A stretch of 64,000 nt of DNA from Enhygromyxa salina (lineage in GTDB: Bacteria; Myxococcota_A; Polyangia; Nannocystales; Nannocystaceae). The notes under the pieces are model-generated. The model did not search any database, was not told the origin of the DNA, and was given only the letters and a program-made list of their open reading frames with translations. Every line of letters starts with the position of its first letter. Within the stretch, counting starts at the first letter, position 1. Shown piece by piece: positions 15,242 through 26,611 of this stretch. The stretch lies in contig NZ_PVNK01000263.1 in assembly GCF_002994615.1 (NCBI RefSeq), positions 79,820-143,819 on the forward strand, written 5' to 3'. A program made the position numbers and the translations under genes.

Positions 15242-15973
15242 ATGTCAGATGCATTCAGCGCCGTCCTGAGTGAGACTGCGCGTCTGCCGCTAAGCCTCGC
15301 GATCGCGCGCAAGCTTCAGCGCGCGATCGTCTCGGGCGCGCTCGAGGACGGAACGCCCCTGCCGAGCGAGAAGGAGCTCTGCGAGCGTCTGTCGGTCGGC
15401 CGGTCCACGGTCCGCGAGGCCCTTCGCATCCTCCAGGCGCAAGGGCTGGTGACCGGCGGGGACCGGGTCTCGACCCGTGGACCGCGCGTGCATCGTGGCG
15501 GGGCGCTTCCAACCGCTGCGTCGGCGCTGAGCACCGCGGTGCTCGTGGCCGGGCTCTCGTGTGACGACCTCGCCGAGCTTCGCCTGGTGATCGAAAAAGA
15601 GGCGGTGCGGCGTGCAGCCGAGCTGCGCGACCCGGACGCGCTGGGCCGCGCCCGGGCTGCCCTCGACCTGATGTTGGACCGCCGGACGGACGCCGAGGCC
15701 TTCTTGCAGGCCGACGTCGCCTTTCATACCGCGCTCGTCGAGGCGTCCGGCAACCGAGCCTATGGGCTGGTGATGACGGTGGTGCGCGAGGCGATGGCGA
15801 CCCACCTGCGCGACGCGCTGAAGGTGGCCACCTTGCTCGACGAGACCCTGCAAGGCTTGGGTCGGGAGCACGCTGGCTTGCTCGAGGCGATCGCGGCCGG
15901 CGACGCGGACCGTGCCGAGGCCCTGGTCGGCGCGCACATCTCGGCCTTTTACTGGGGCGGGGGGTCGCGATGA
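15242..15973 (+). CDS. GntR-family transcriptional regulator, FCD subfamily
   Basis: 243-aa regulator with an N-terminal winged helix (PLPSEKELCERLSVGRSTVREALRILQAQGLV, given here in two parts: recognition helix about residues 50-65) and a C-terminal all-helical FCD ligand domain containing the VAFHTALVEASGN metal/ligand segment. The stop overlaps the next ATG (ATGA), coupling it to a GlcD-like dehydrogenase. This arrangement matches LldR/GlcC-type regulators of lactate or glycolate use, so a 2-hydroxyacid effector is plausible but inferred. Confidence 0.9.
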   Translation: MSDAFSAVLSETARLPLSLAIARKLQRAIVSGALEDGTPLPSEKELCERLSVGRSTVREALRILQAQGLVTGGDRVSTRGPRVHRGGALPTAASALSTAVLVAGLSCDDLAELRLVIEKEAVRRAAELRDPDALGRARAALDLMLDRRTDAEAFLQADVAFHTALVEASGNRAYGLVMTVVREAMATHLRDALKVATLLDETLQGLGREHAGLLEAIAAGDADRAEALVGAHISAFYWGGGSR

Positions 15974-17331
15974 GCTCGGTCGTCGAGCAGCTCGAGGCCG
16001 CGCTCCCTCGCAGCGAGGTCAGCACCGACGCCGACGTGGCCCAGACCTATGCCACCGACCAAGCCGGATTTTGCCGCGCGGGTCGAGCAGCCGCGGTCGT
16101 CCGCGCTCGATCGGTGGACAGCGTGCAGGCGGTCATGCGGATCGCCTCGGCCACGGGGACGCCCGTGGTGCCCCGCGGCGCTGGCACCGGGCTCAGCGGA
16201 GGGGCCAACGCGGTCGACGGCTGCATCGTCTTGTGCCTCGAGAAGATGGACCGGATCCTCGAGCTCGACCCCTCGACGAGGCTGGCGCGGGTCGAGCCGG
16301 GGGTTCTCAACGGGAGCTTGGATCGTGCAGCTCGAGCGCACGGCCTGATGTACGCGCCCGATCCCGCCAGCCGAAACATCTCGACGATCGGGGGCAACGT
16401 CGCGACCAACGCCGGCGGTGCGTGCTGCTTGAAGTACGGGGTCACGCGGGACCACATCGCGCGGCTGGTGGCCGTGCTCGCCGACGGCTCGTTGATTCGA
16501 ACCGGGGCAGACACGGTCAAGAACGTCGCCGGCCTCGACCTGACCTCGCTGCTGGTCGGCTCCGAAGGGACGCTGGCGGTGGTCGTCGAGGTCGGCGCGC
16601 GGCTGATGCCCGCTCGGCCCGCGTGCGGCACCATGGTCGCCCAATTTGCGGACCTGGCCTCGGCCGGGCGGGCGATCGTCGAGCTCGCGGGGCCGCGCAA
16701 CCTGTCCAAGCTCGAGATCATGGACCGCACGACCGTGCGCGCCGTCGAGGCGATCGCGAACATGGACCTCGACACGAGCGCCGCCGCGCTGCTGCTCGCG
16801 CAGGTCGACACCGTCGATGCCCCGGCGATCATGGCCGCGACTGAGGCGACCTGCGAAGCGCTCGGCGCCACCTTCGTGGCCACGACGCTCGACGAGCGCG
16901 AGGGCGAGCTGTTCATGCGGGCGCGGGCGATGGCTCTGCCGGCGCTCGAGAAGCAAGGCCACTGCCTGCTGGACGATGTCGCCGTGACCATCCCCCGCGT
17001 GCCCGATCTGCTCGAGCTGTGCGCCGCGGTTGCCGAGCGCCACCAGGTCACGGTCGGCACCTTCGGCCACGCCGGGGACGGCAACTTGCACCCGACCCTC
17101 GTCTACGACGCGCGCGAACCTGGCCAGGAGGCCGCTGCCCTCGCGGCCTTCGACGACATTGTCGCGGGCACCTTGAAGCTGGGAGGCTCGGTCACCGGTG
17201 AGCACGGCGTCGGCATGCTCAAGCGGCCACACCTCGCGCGGATGCTCGGCGAGCGCGAGCTTGGTCTGATGCGCGGTATCAAGGGGGTGTTCGATCCGGG
17301 CGGTATCCTCAATCCGGGCAAAGCCTACTAA
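15970..17331 (+). CDS. FAD-binding oxidoreductase, GlcD/D-lactate dehydrogenase family
   Basis: 453-aa flavoprotein that oxidises 2-hydroxyacids such as glycolate or D-lactate. The PCMH-type FAD domain shows PRGAGTGLSGGANA, PDPASRNISTIGGNVATNAGG and GSEGTLAVV; the C-terminal cap carries GTFGHAGDGNLHP and the SVTGEHGVGMLKR motif with the active-site histidine. There are no glcE or glcF genes next to it, so it may act alone or with partners elsewhere. Start ATG 15970 overlaps the regulator stop. Confidence 0.92.
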   Translation: MSSVVEQLEAALPRSEVSTDADVAQTYATDQAGFCRAGRAAAVVRARSVDSVQAVMRIASATGTPVVPRGAGTGLSGGANAVDGCIVLCLEKMDRILELDPSTRLARVEPGVLNGSLDRAARAHGLMYAPDPASRNISTIGGNVATNAGGACCLKYGVTRDHIARLVAVLADGSLIRTGADTVKNVAGLDLTSLLVGSEGTLAVVVEVGARLMPARPACGTMVAQFADLASAGRAIVELAGPRNLSKLEIMDRTTVRAVEAIANMDLDTSAAALLLAQVDTVDAPAIMAATEATCEALGATFVATTLDEREGELFMRARAMALPALEKQGHCLLDDVAVTIPRVPDLLELCAAVAERHQVTVGTFGHAGDGNLHPTLVYDAREPGQEAAALAAFDDIVAGTLKLGGSVTGEHGVGMLKRPHLARMLGERELGLMRGIKGVFDPGGILNPGKAY

Positions 17332-17489
17332 TTAGTACTCACTTGGGCCCGAACATTGTTTGTTGAGGTCGAGTCCCCTCGATTGCTTCGCGACGCTCGG
17401 TTCCGGCCGCGAGGTTGGGGTTGACCCCATCGTCGGGACCGTCGTACGCCCATTCTCCCGACAACACCCGACCCATCGAGGAACGACCA

Positions 17490-19295
<1,806 letters not shown>

Positions 19296-19310
19296 CGGCG
19301 TCCGACGACA

Positions 19311-19340
19311 GGCGCGGACTGGCCGTGGCCGGTCCGCGCC
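19311..19340 (+). terminator. Terminator-like hairpin after the RCC1 lipoprotein
   Basis: GGCGCGGAC (19311-19319) pairs perfectly with GTCCGCGCC (19332-19340). The 12-nt interval holds a further GGCC/GGCC pair after one mismatch. It starts 16 bp after the stop; no long T-run follows, so it may be a GC-type or bidirectional terminator. Confidence 0.5.
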
Positions 19341-19435
19341 TTGCTGGCTGGCTGGCGGGTTGGCTGGCGCCGCGCGAGCACGGGCGTGGGCACGCGCTGG
19401 ACCGGCGGCGTCAGGCCCTCTTTCGAGAGGGCTGC

Positions 19436-19915
19436 TCAGCTGCGCTCGGTGCCGGAGTGGGCCGCGAAGACCGTCGAGCACATGTCGGACAGGGCCGCGT
19501 CGTCGGTCTCGACGGCGACAAGGACCTTTCCGGCGGCGAGCTCGGCCTCGAACTCGCGCAGGGGCTTCTCGGGCTCGGAGGCCCCGGAGATGGCCCCGAG
19601 CAGGCTCCCGTACATCGCGCCGGTTCCAGCGCCGAGGGCGATCGCGGCCAGGGGCCCGAGACCGAGGATGCCGCCCGGCAAGAGCAGGAGCCCGCCGACC
19701 ACAGCCCCGGTGGTGGCCGCGAGCACGGCCCCCTTGCCGGCCCCCTCGCGCGCGGCGGTCTCTGCCATCGGGAGCTCCTCCTCGTCGATGAGATCTCGGT
19801 GGACCAGGACGCTGCAGTGCTCGCCCTTGCAACCTCGCTCTTGGATCTCGTTGTAGGCCTTCAGCGCTTCATCGGGGTTGTTGAAGAGCGCGTAGACGTG
19901 TCGCTTGCTGGTCAT
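19436..19915 (-). CDS. Glycine-zipper membrane protein, stress-related (DUF1269/YflT-like)
   Basis: 159-aa protein with a soluble N-terminal part (RHVYALFNNPDEALKAYNEI, a ferredoxin-like segment of the type seen in general-stress proteins), a central Gly/Ala-rich hydrophobic stretch (~60-110) with repeated small residues forming a glycine zipper, and a C-terminal part ending in CSTVFAAHSG. The family assignment is by resemblance only. It is divergent from a peroxiredoxin gene across a 411-bp interval. Confidence 0.6.
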   Translation of the reverse strand: MTSKRHVYALFNNPDEALKAYNEIQERGCKGEHCSVLVHRDLIDEEELPMAETAAREGAGKGAVLAATTGAVVGGLLLLPGGILGLGPLAAIALGAGTGAMYGSLLGAISGASEPEKPLREFEAELAAGKVLVAVETDDAALSDMCSTVFAAHSGTERS

Positions 19916-20326
19916 GATGTGTTCTCTGAATCAGATCTTGGGGGCGTCGAGCCTGGGCCTGGTGGAGGTCGGAGCTTCGCTGCCTCGCGTGGCGATAGGT
20001 TTACATCGTTTTGCCCCCTTGTCGCCGCAGAACTTGCGTTTCAGCGTGGGTCCGAGGCGACAAGGTCTTCCCCATGAGGGAAGGCACGAGAGCTTCTTGG
20101 GCTCGGGAGCGACGCCTCTCGAGGGCCCGCAAAAGGGCGCAGGGTCCCCAAGGGGAAGCGTGGAAGGCGCTCGGGCCCGCGTCGCAGGGCTTCGTAGTAG
20201 AAGAGCGTCAGCTGACGGTCTTTGAGGCGGTCGTCGGCGACCGAGTCCTCACCTGCGATTCATCCGAGCTCCCGACAGCGGCGAGTCCTCGGAGGCGTCG
20301 CACACCCACCACCCAAAGGAAGCACC
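19916..20326. other. 411-bp intergenic region with stem-loops
   Basis: No convincing gene. Three inverted repeats are visible: CCTTGTCGCC (20017-20026) with GGCGACAAGG (20056-20065), perfect 10 bp with a 29-nt loop; CTTCCC/GGGAAG around 20068-20084; and CGGTCG (20228-20233)/CGACCG (20238-20243). The last two would lie in the leader of the peroxiredoxin mRNA if transcription starts early. AAAGGA lies just before the peroxiredoxin ATG. Confidence 0.45.
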
Positions 20327-20983
20327 ATGTCACTTCGCATCAACAACATCGCCCCCAACTTCACGGCCGACTCCACCGCTGGAGAGGTCACCTTGCACGA
20401 CTGGATCGGGGACGGCTACGCGATCTTGTTCTCCCACCCCAAAGACTTCACTCCGGTCTGCACGACCGAATTCGGCGCCGTCGCCAGGCTGGTGCCCGAG
20501 TTCAAGAAGCGCAACACCAAGGTGATGGGGGTGTCGGTCGACAGCGTCGAGGACCACCACAAGTGGAAGCGCGACATCGAGGCCTTCGCTGGCGCGCCCG
20601 CAGATTTCCCGATCATCGACGACACCTCGCTGACGGTCGCCAAGCTGTTCGACATGCTCCCGGCGGAGGCCTACCTCCCCGACGGGCGCACGGCCAAGGA
20701 CAGCGCGACCGTGCGGACCGTCTACATCATCGGGCCGGACAAGAAGATCCGCCTGATGATGACCTACCCGATGTCGGTCGGTCGCAACTTCGCCGAGATC
20801 CTTCGGGCGCTCGACGCCGTCCAGAAGACCGACGGTGCGCCCGTCGCAACGCCCGCCGACTGGACCCCAGGCCAGGACGTCATCGTCGCACCGAGCCTCG
20901 ACGACGCCGCGGCCAAGGACCGCTTCGGCGAGATCGAGATCCGGCTGCCCTACCTCCGGTTCACGAAGGACCCGGGCGCCTGA
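20327..20983 (+). CDS. 1-Cys peroxiredoxin (Prx6 subfamily)
   Basis: 218-aa thiol peroxidase that reduces H2O2 and organic hydroperoxides. The active-site segment HPKDFTPVCTTEFG holds the peroxidatic Cys45, and no other cysteine occurs, so it is a 1-Cys enzyme needing an external thiol. The long C-terminal dimerisation arm and TADWTPGQDVIVAP-like segment (here ADWTPGQDVIVAP) are typical of Prx6. ATG 20327 has AAGGA 7 nt upstream. It is convergent with an OsmC-type hydroperoxidase gene, making a small peroxide-defence locus. Confidence 0.95.
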   Translation: MSLRINNIAPNFTADSTAGEVTLHDWIGDGYAILFSHPKDFTPVCTTEFGAVARLVPEFKKRNTKVMGVSVDSVEDHHKWKRDIEAFAGAPADFPIIDDTSLTVAKLFDMLPAEAYLPDGRTAKDSATVRTVYIIGPDKKIRLMMTYPMSVGRNFAEILRALDAVQKTDGAPVATPADWTPGQDVIVAPSLDDAAAKDRFGEIEIRLPYLRFTKDPGA

Positions 20984-21014
20984 GCCCGCGCGCCCGAGCC
21001 TGGCCCCGGCGGCG

Positions 21015-21467
21015 TCATGCCTTCGGGCCGACCGGGGACCCAGGCTCGAGCTCCTCGACTGCGCCGCTGCTCCGGACCGCGACCAGCGTCGCCTCGATCG
21101 GGCACGCGCGGGCGAGGGTGTTGGAGATGGTGCCGAACTTGTTGATGTTCCTCAGCAGCAAGTCGCAGCGAGACAGCGGCTCCTCCGTGTGCACTTCGAG
21201 CCGGTAGCTGGCGCGAACGATCTGCGGCGGGCGGTCCTGTCGCTCGAGCTCGACCTGTGCGGTCGCGCGCTCGTACTCAAAGGGCAGGAGCTGGCCAAAG
21301 CGCTCGACGTTCTTGAGCACGCACGCGGCGAGCGCGGAGGCGAGCAGGTGCGCGGGACCGGGGACTTGGTCACCCATGCCCCGGCTGCCATCAAAGGGGA
21401 TCGTGGCGGCCAAGGTCGTGATGCGCCCTTCGCCGCCCGGTTGGTTTTCGCCGAGGGCTCGATACAC
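21015..21467 (-). CDS. OsmC-family thiol peroxidase
   Basis: 150-aa OsmC/Ohr-superfamily protein. The two conserved cysteines are present in ALAACVLKNVERF and ARACPIEATL; they form the redox-active pair against organic peroxides. The arginine usually supplied by the N-terminal strand cannot be pinned down by eye. It lies convergent with and 31 bp from the peroxiredoxin gene. Confidence 0.85.
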   Translation of the reverse strand: MYRALGENQPGGEGRITTLAATIPFDGSRGMGDQVPGPAHLLASALAACVLKNVERFGQLLPFEYERATAQVELERQDRPPQIVRASYRLEVHTEEPLSRCDLLLRNINKFGTISNTLARACPIEATLVAVRSSGAVEELEPGSPVGPKA

Positions 21468-21563
21468 GCCACCGTCCTACCACAGCGGGCGAGGACCCTC
21501 CGGCTGGCCCGCCAACGGGCCTCGCTGTGGCGAGGTGCCTGAACTGTGGGCGATACTCCGGCC

Positions 21564-23273
<1,710 letters not shown>

Positions 23274-23304
23274 AGCGACGCGGCGCAAGGGGTATGCTCT
23301 CGGG

Positions 23305-24138
23305 ATGAATGAAGCCAAAGCCGAGGACTTGGCGGAGCCGCTCGCGCGCGCGTCGGTGCTGCTGTGGCTGCCGCTGGCCACGACGCCGGGGGTGCTGGTG
23401 GGCGCGGGTGAGGGCGCGGCCGCGCTCGCGCGGTTTCGTGCTGCGATGCTCGAAGGCGAGGGCGACACGCTCGAGCGCAGGCTCGACGGGGTGATCGACC
23501 CGTCGCTGATCCGTGAGCTCGGGGTTGCGATTGCGGGAGCCAACGCGGCGATGACCGACGAGCTCGAGCATGGTCAGCTGCTCGAGCGTCTCGCAAGCGC
23601 GGCGCCCGGCGACGTCGCGCTGCGCGGGGTGCTGTGCGTCGCCCTCGAGGGTCGTCGGATCCTCCGCGCCCTCGATGAGGATCACCTCGGGCTGATCCGC
23701 GAGCGTGGGCCCGGGCGCGCGAGTGAGCTCGTGGACCCAGGCCAGCCGGCGATCCTGCGGGAGCACATCGACGCCTCGGTCCGCGCGGGCCTGGCGATGA
23801 TGGCGCTGCTCGGCGCGCTGACGAGCGACGAGCCGAGCGCCCACGCGTCGCTGCTCACGACCCTCGCGCCGAGCTGGCGAGAGTGGGCGAGCGCGAGCGT
23901 CGAGCTCGCGCTCGCGGCCGCGAGCTGGTACCGGCCCGGGCTCGCGCTCGAGCTTGGTCTCCACAACTACGTCGACGCGCCGCTGTTCGTGGCCGTCGCG
24001 CGCTGGCTCGACGACAACCCCGACAGCCCTGGCGCCGCGGTCGTCGGCTGCTGCGCCGACGAGCTCGCCAGCGAGCACGCCGAGGCCGGCGCCCGCCCGC
24101 TGCGCGCGACCCCCCAACGCAGGAGCCACGCACGATGA
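23305..24138 (+). CDS. Alanine/leucine-rich helical protein of unknown function
   Basis: 277-aa protein, almost entirely predicted helical, rich in Ala, Leu, Glu and Arg, with no signal peptide or clear motif. Two moderately hydrophobic stretches occur (RASVLLWLPLATTPGVLVG and RAGLAMMALLGALTS) but neither is a convincing membrane helix. Its stop overlaps the start of a PIN-domain gene (ATGA), so the two are co-translated. It is far longer than a normal antitoxin. Not recognised. Confidence 0.7.
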   Translation: MNEAKAEDLAEPLARASVLLWLPLATTPGVLVGAGEGAAALARFRAAMLEGEGDTLERRLDGVIDPSLIRELGVAIAGANAAMTDELEHGQLLERLASAAPGDVALRGVLCVALEGRRILRALDEDHLGLIRERGPGRASELVDPGQPAILREHIDASVRAGLAMMALLGALTSDEPSAHASLLTTLAPSWREWASASVELALAAASWYRPGLALELGLHNYVDAPLFVAVARWLDDNPDSPGAAVVGCCADELASEHAEAGARPLRATPQRRSHAR

Positions 24139-24572
24139 GCGCCGCGATCCTCCAGCCCGCGCTGGTCGACACCGACACCCTCCACCTCGTCGCGCGTGGG
24201 ACCGACCCGGGTGTACGCGCCCGCGCGCGGGCCTACCTGGCGATCCACGGTCAGCTGACGATCTCGGCCCTCGCCGCCTACGAGTGGGTCGCCGGCCACG
24301 TGCGCGTGGGTCGGGAGCACGGCTTCGCGCGGCTCGCCGAGCTCTGCGAGCAGCTGCCGGTCGACGCCGAGGTCAGCGAGCTCGCGGGTGAGCTCGTCGG
24401 CTGTGTCGAGGCCCAGGGGCTGCGCAGCGGCGCGCTCGACCCGGTCATCGCCGCGACCGCGATCGTCCACGATCGCGTGCTCGTGACCCGAGATCGGCGC
24501 AGCTTCGAGGCCCTGCGCGGGGCCGCCCAGACCCTCGGGCGCGAGCTGGAGCTCAGCGATTGGACCGGGTGA
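24135..24572 (+). CDS. PIN-domain ribonuclease-like protein
   Basis: 145-aa protein with the four acidic residues of a PIN nuclease: Asp12 (LVDTDTLH), Glu50 (LAAYEWV), Asp102 (LDPVIAATA) and Asp120 (VTRDRRSF). The pattern is that of VapC-type toxins, which cleave RNA with Mg2+. Coupled by ATGA overlap to a 277-aa upstream gene that does not look like a VapB-type antitoxin, so whether the pair is a toxin-antitoxin system is open. Confidence 0.75.
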   Translation: MSAAILQPALVDTDTLHLVARGTDPGVRARARAYLAIHGQLTISALAAYEWVAGHVRVGREHGFARLAELCEQLPVDAEVSELAGELVGCVEAQGLRSGALDPVIAATAIVHDRVLVTRDRRSFEALRGAAQTLGRELELSDWTG

Positions 24573-24743
24573 GGGGCGCCGAGCTCAACTTGGCCTGGCA
24601 ACGCGGCGATAGCGAAGCCGGCGGCGAGCTCGTCGAGCTCGTCGAGCTCGTCGAGGGTCGGGCACGCTAGCGACGCGACCGCCCCGACCCCACCAAGAGC
24701 TCTCAGGCGTGACCGCGAGCGCGGCCAAGGGTCCGCCGAGCGC

Positions 24744-26228
24744 TCACTTCCAGTGCTCGGCGATCTCGGCCTCGACGACGATCGGGACCGTGTCGACGAG
24801 CTCGGCCATCGCCGCGACCATCGTCTCGACCACGATCTCGCGCCCGCGCTCGGCGTGCGCGGCCGGGACCTCGGCGAGGTACTCGTCGTGGACGATCAGC
24901 ACCCCGCGCCCGCCGATCTTCGCCAACGCAGGCTGGAGCCGGAGCACGGCGACCTTGAAGCCCTCGGCCGCGGTCCCCTGGACCGGAATGTTGAGCGCCG
25001 AGTTGAACGAGAACTTCCCGGCGGGGAAGGTCCGGCGGCGGCCCATCGCGGTCGTGACCGTGATGTCCTCGTGGGTCCCACGCCGCGAGAGGGCCCCGAT
25101 CCGTCGGTGCCAGGCCGCGATCCCCGGGAAGGTGCGGAAGAAGGCCTCGCGGGCGGCGGCGGCCTGGCGCTCGTCGAGCTCGAGGCCGTAGGAGTCGCGG
25201 GCGTACTGACGAAAGCGGCGCGCGCCCATCCCGAACAGGAAGCCGAAGTTGACGGCCTTGGCGAGCTTGCGCTCGTGGCTGTCGATCTCGTGCTCGGGCT
25301 TGCCCGCGAGGTTGGCCGCGGTCGCGCGGTGGGGGTCACGGCCAGCGCGAAACACCGCGCGCAGGGCCTCGCAGGGCGCGAGGTGGGCGGCCACGCGCAG
25401 CTCGATCTGGGCGTAGTCGGCGATGATCAGCTTGTGGCCCTCGGCGGCCACGAAGCACGCGCGCATGCCCGGCGCGGTGTGCTCGGCGGGGACCTGCTGG
25501 AGGTTGGGGTCGGTGCACGAGAACCGGCCCGAGTCGGCGGCGAGGGGGTGGAGGCGGCAGTGGATCCGGCGGTCGGGGCCGACGTAGTCCCGGGCCCAGT
25601 AGCGGTAGGTCGAGATCAGCTTGTCGAGGCGGGCGAGGCGGTCGCGGATCGGGCCCTCGGTTGGGGGCGGCTCGTCGGGCCCGAGCTCGGACACGATCTC
25701 GCTTCGCTCGCGGCCCCAGCTCGACGCGATCCGCTCGAAGCCGGCCGCGTCGATCCCGACCCCCGCCGTCTCCATGGCCACCACGGCGGGCAGCAAGCTG
25801 CACTCGAAGGAGTAGACCCGCGCGAGCCGGCGGTCGCGGAGCGGGGGGGTCATCGCGCGCAGGAGCTCGGGCAGGGCGTCGGCCTCGCAGGCCAGGCGCT
25901 GGCCGATCGAGGCGCTGCTCATGAGGCCCTCGGGGAGCTCGAGCTCGAGCCACTCGCGGACCGATCGCTCGAGCGGTCGATGGTCGCGTCGACGGTCGGC
26001 GCCCTCGCCGAGCAGCGTGGCCGCAACCGTCGCACAGCCAAAGCGCGGCGGCGCGGGCAGGCCGTGCTCGGCGAACACGGTCAGCGCTCGGTGGGCGTCG
26101 GCGAACACCAGGTAGGGGCAGGGCGTGGCCTGCCACAGGGGCGCGAGCAAGCCCGCGAGTCCGACCGATCGGTCTGGGTCTGTCGCGGCCCCGAGCTCGG
26201 TCAGCACCGGACGCTCGAGCAAGAGCAC
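24744..26228 (-). CDS. Family-A DNA polymerase without 5' nuclease, degenerate exonuclease domain
   Basis: Polymerase domain of the Pol I/T7 family: motif A ADYAQIELRVAAH, motif B with RKLAKAVNFGFLFGMG, and motif C VHDEYLAEV hold the two catalytic Asp residues. The frame given starts at GTG (494 aa), but sequence resembling the start of the 3'-5' exonuclease domain continues upstream in the same frame to about 26549. Exonuclease residues are mostly lost (the DxE site reads DLR; the FDT site reads FGC), so proofreading is unlikely. Not the housekeeping PolA, which would carry a 5' nuclease and be about 900 aa. Convergent with the PIN gene. Confidence 0.85.
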   Translation of the reverse strand: MLLLERPVLTELGAATDPDRSVGLAGLLAPLWQATPCPYLVFADAHRALTVFAEHGLPAPPRFGCATVAATLLGEGADRRRDHRPLERSVREWLELELPEGLMSSASIGQRLACEADALPELLRAMTPPLRDRRLARVYSFECSLLPAVVAMETAGVGIDAAGFERIASSWGRERSEIVSELGPDEPPPTEGPIRDRLARLDKLISTYRYWARDYVGPDRRIHCRLHPLAADSGRFSCTDPNLQQVPAEHTAPGMRACFVAAEGHKLIIADYAQIELRVAAHLAPCEALRAVFRAGRDPHRATAANLAGKPEHEIDSHERKLAKAVNFGFLFGMGARRFRQYARDSYGLELDERQAAAAREAFFRTFPGIAAWHRRIGALSRRGTHEDITVTTAMGRRRTFPAGKFSFNSALNIPVQGTAAEGFKVAVLRLQPALAKIGGRGVLIVHDEYLAEVPAAHAERGREIVVETMVAAMAELVDTVPIVVEAEIAEHWK

Positions 26229-26549
26229 GGCGCGGGGCCCGGCCGGGTCCTCGCTGCCGGGGACGCCGCCGGGGACGCCGCCGGGGACGCCGCCGGGGAC
26301 GCCGATAGCGAGGCCCTCGAGCCGCGCGCGCCGGGCATCGTCGCCGCTGCGCAGCCGAGCGCCGTCGTGCCCGCGCAGATCCAGGGCCAGGCCCAGGGCC
26401 TTGGGCCGAAGCGCCGCGATGCGCCCGATCGCCTCGCGCGCTCGCGCGGCGTCGTCGGCCCTGACGACCTTCGGAGTGGGCCACGGCGGTCGTGGCTCGG
26501 GCTGGCGCGGTGAGGCGATGGCCGAGCTTAGCAGGGGAAGGTTTGACGA
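26229..26549 (-). other. In-frame 5' extension of the polymerase gene lacking an ATG/GTG/TTG
   Basis: The polymerase frame stays open from 26549 down to the GTG at 26228 and encodes plausible exonuclease-domain sequence (TPKVVRADDAARAREAIG, then ALGLALDLRG and LEGLAIGV) followed by a Gly-Gly-Val-Pro repeat built on a 12-bp tandem unit (about 26258-26303). I find no ATG, GTG or TTG in this stretch; a CTG at 26534-26532 is the best-placed non-standard start. An ATG at 26553 is in another frame. Confidence 0.55.
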
Positions 26550-26611
26550 TCATTGCTCCGAATCCCGCCTGAGCCTGGAACAAGGGCGCGGCGCGACCTA
26601 AGCACACAGAC

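Noticed and set aside
24591..24670. Short stretch reading like a sigma-factor N-terminus (NLAWQRGDSEAGGELV) after the PIN gene
   Set aside because: Only about 25 residues before a stop and built partly from a 9-bp tandem repeat; too short to call a gene remnant.
26553..26553. ATG at 26553 as the polymerase start
   Set aside because: It is in a different frame and the frame it opens is Arg-rich shadow sequence; a frameshift would be needed.
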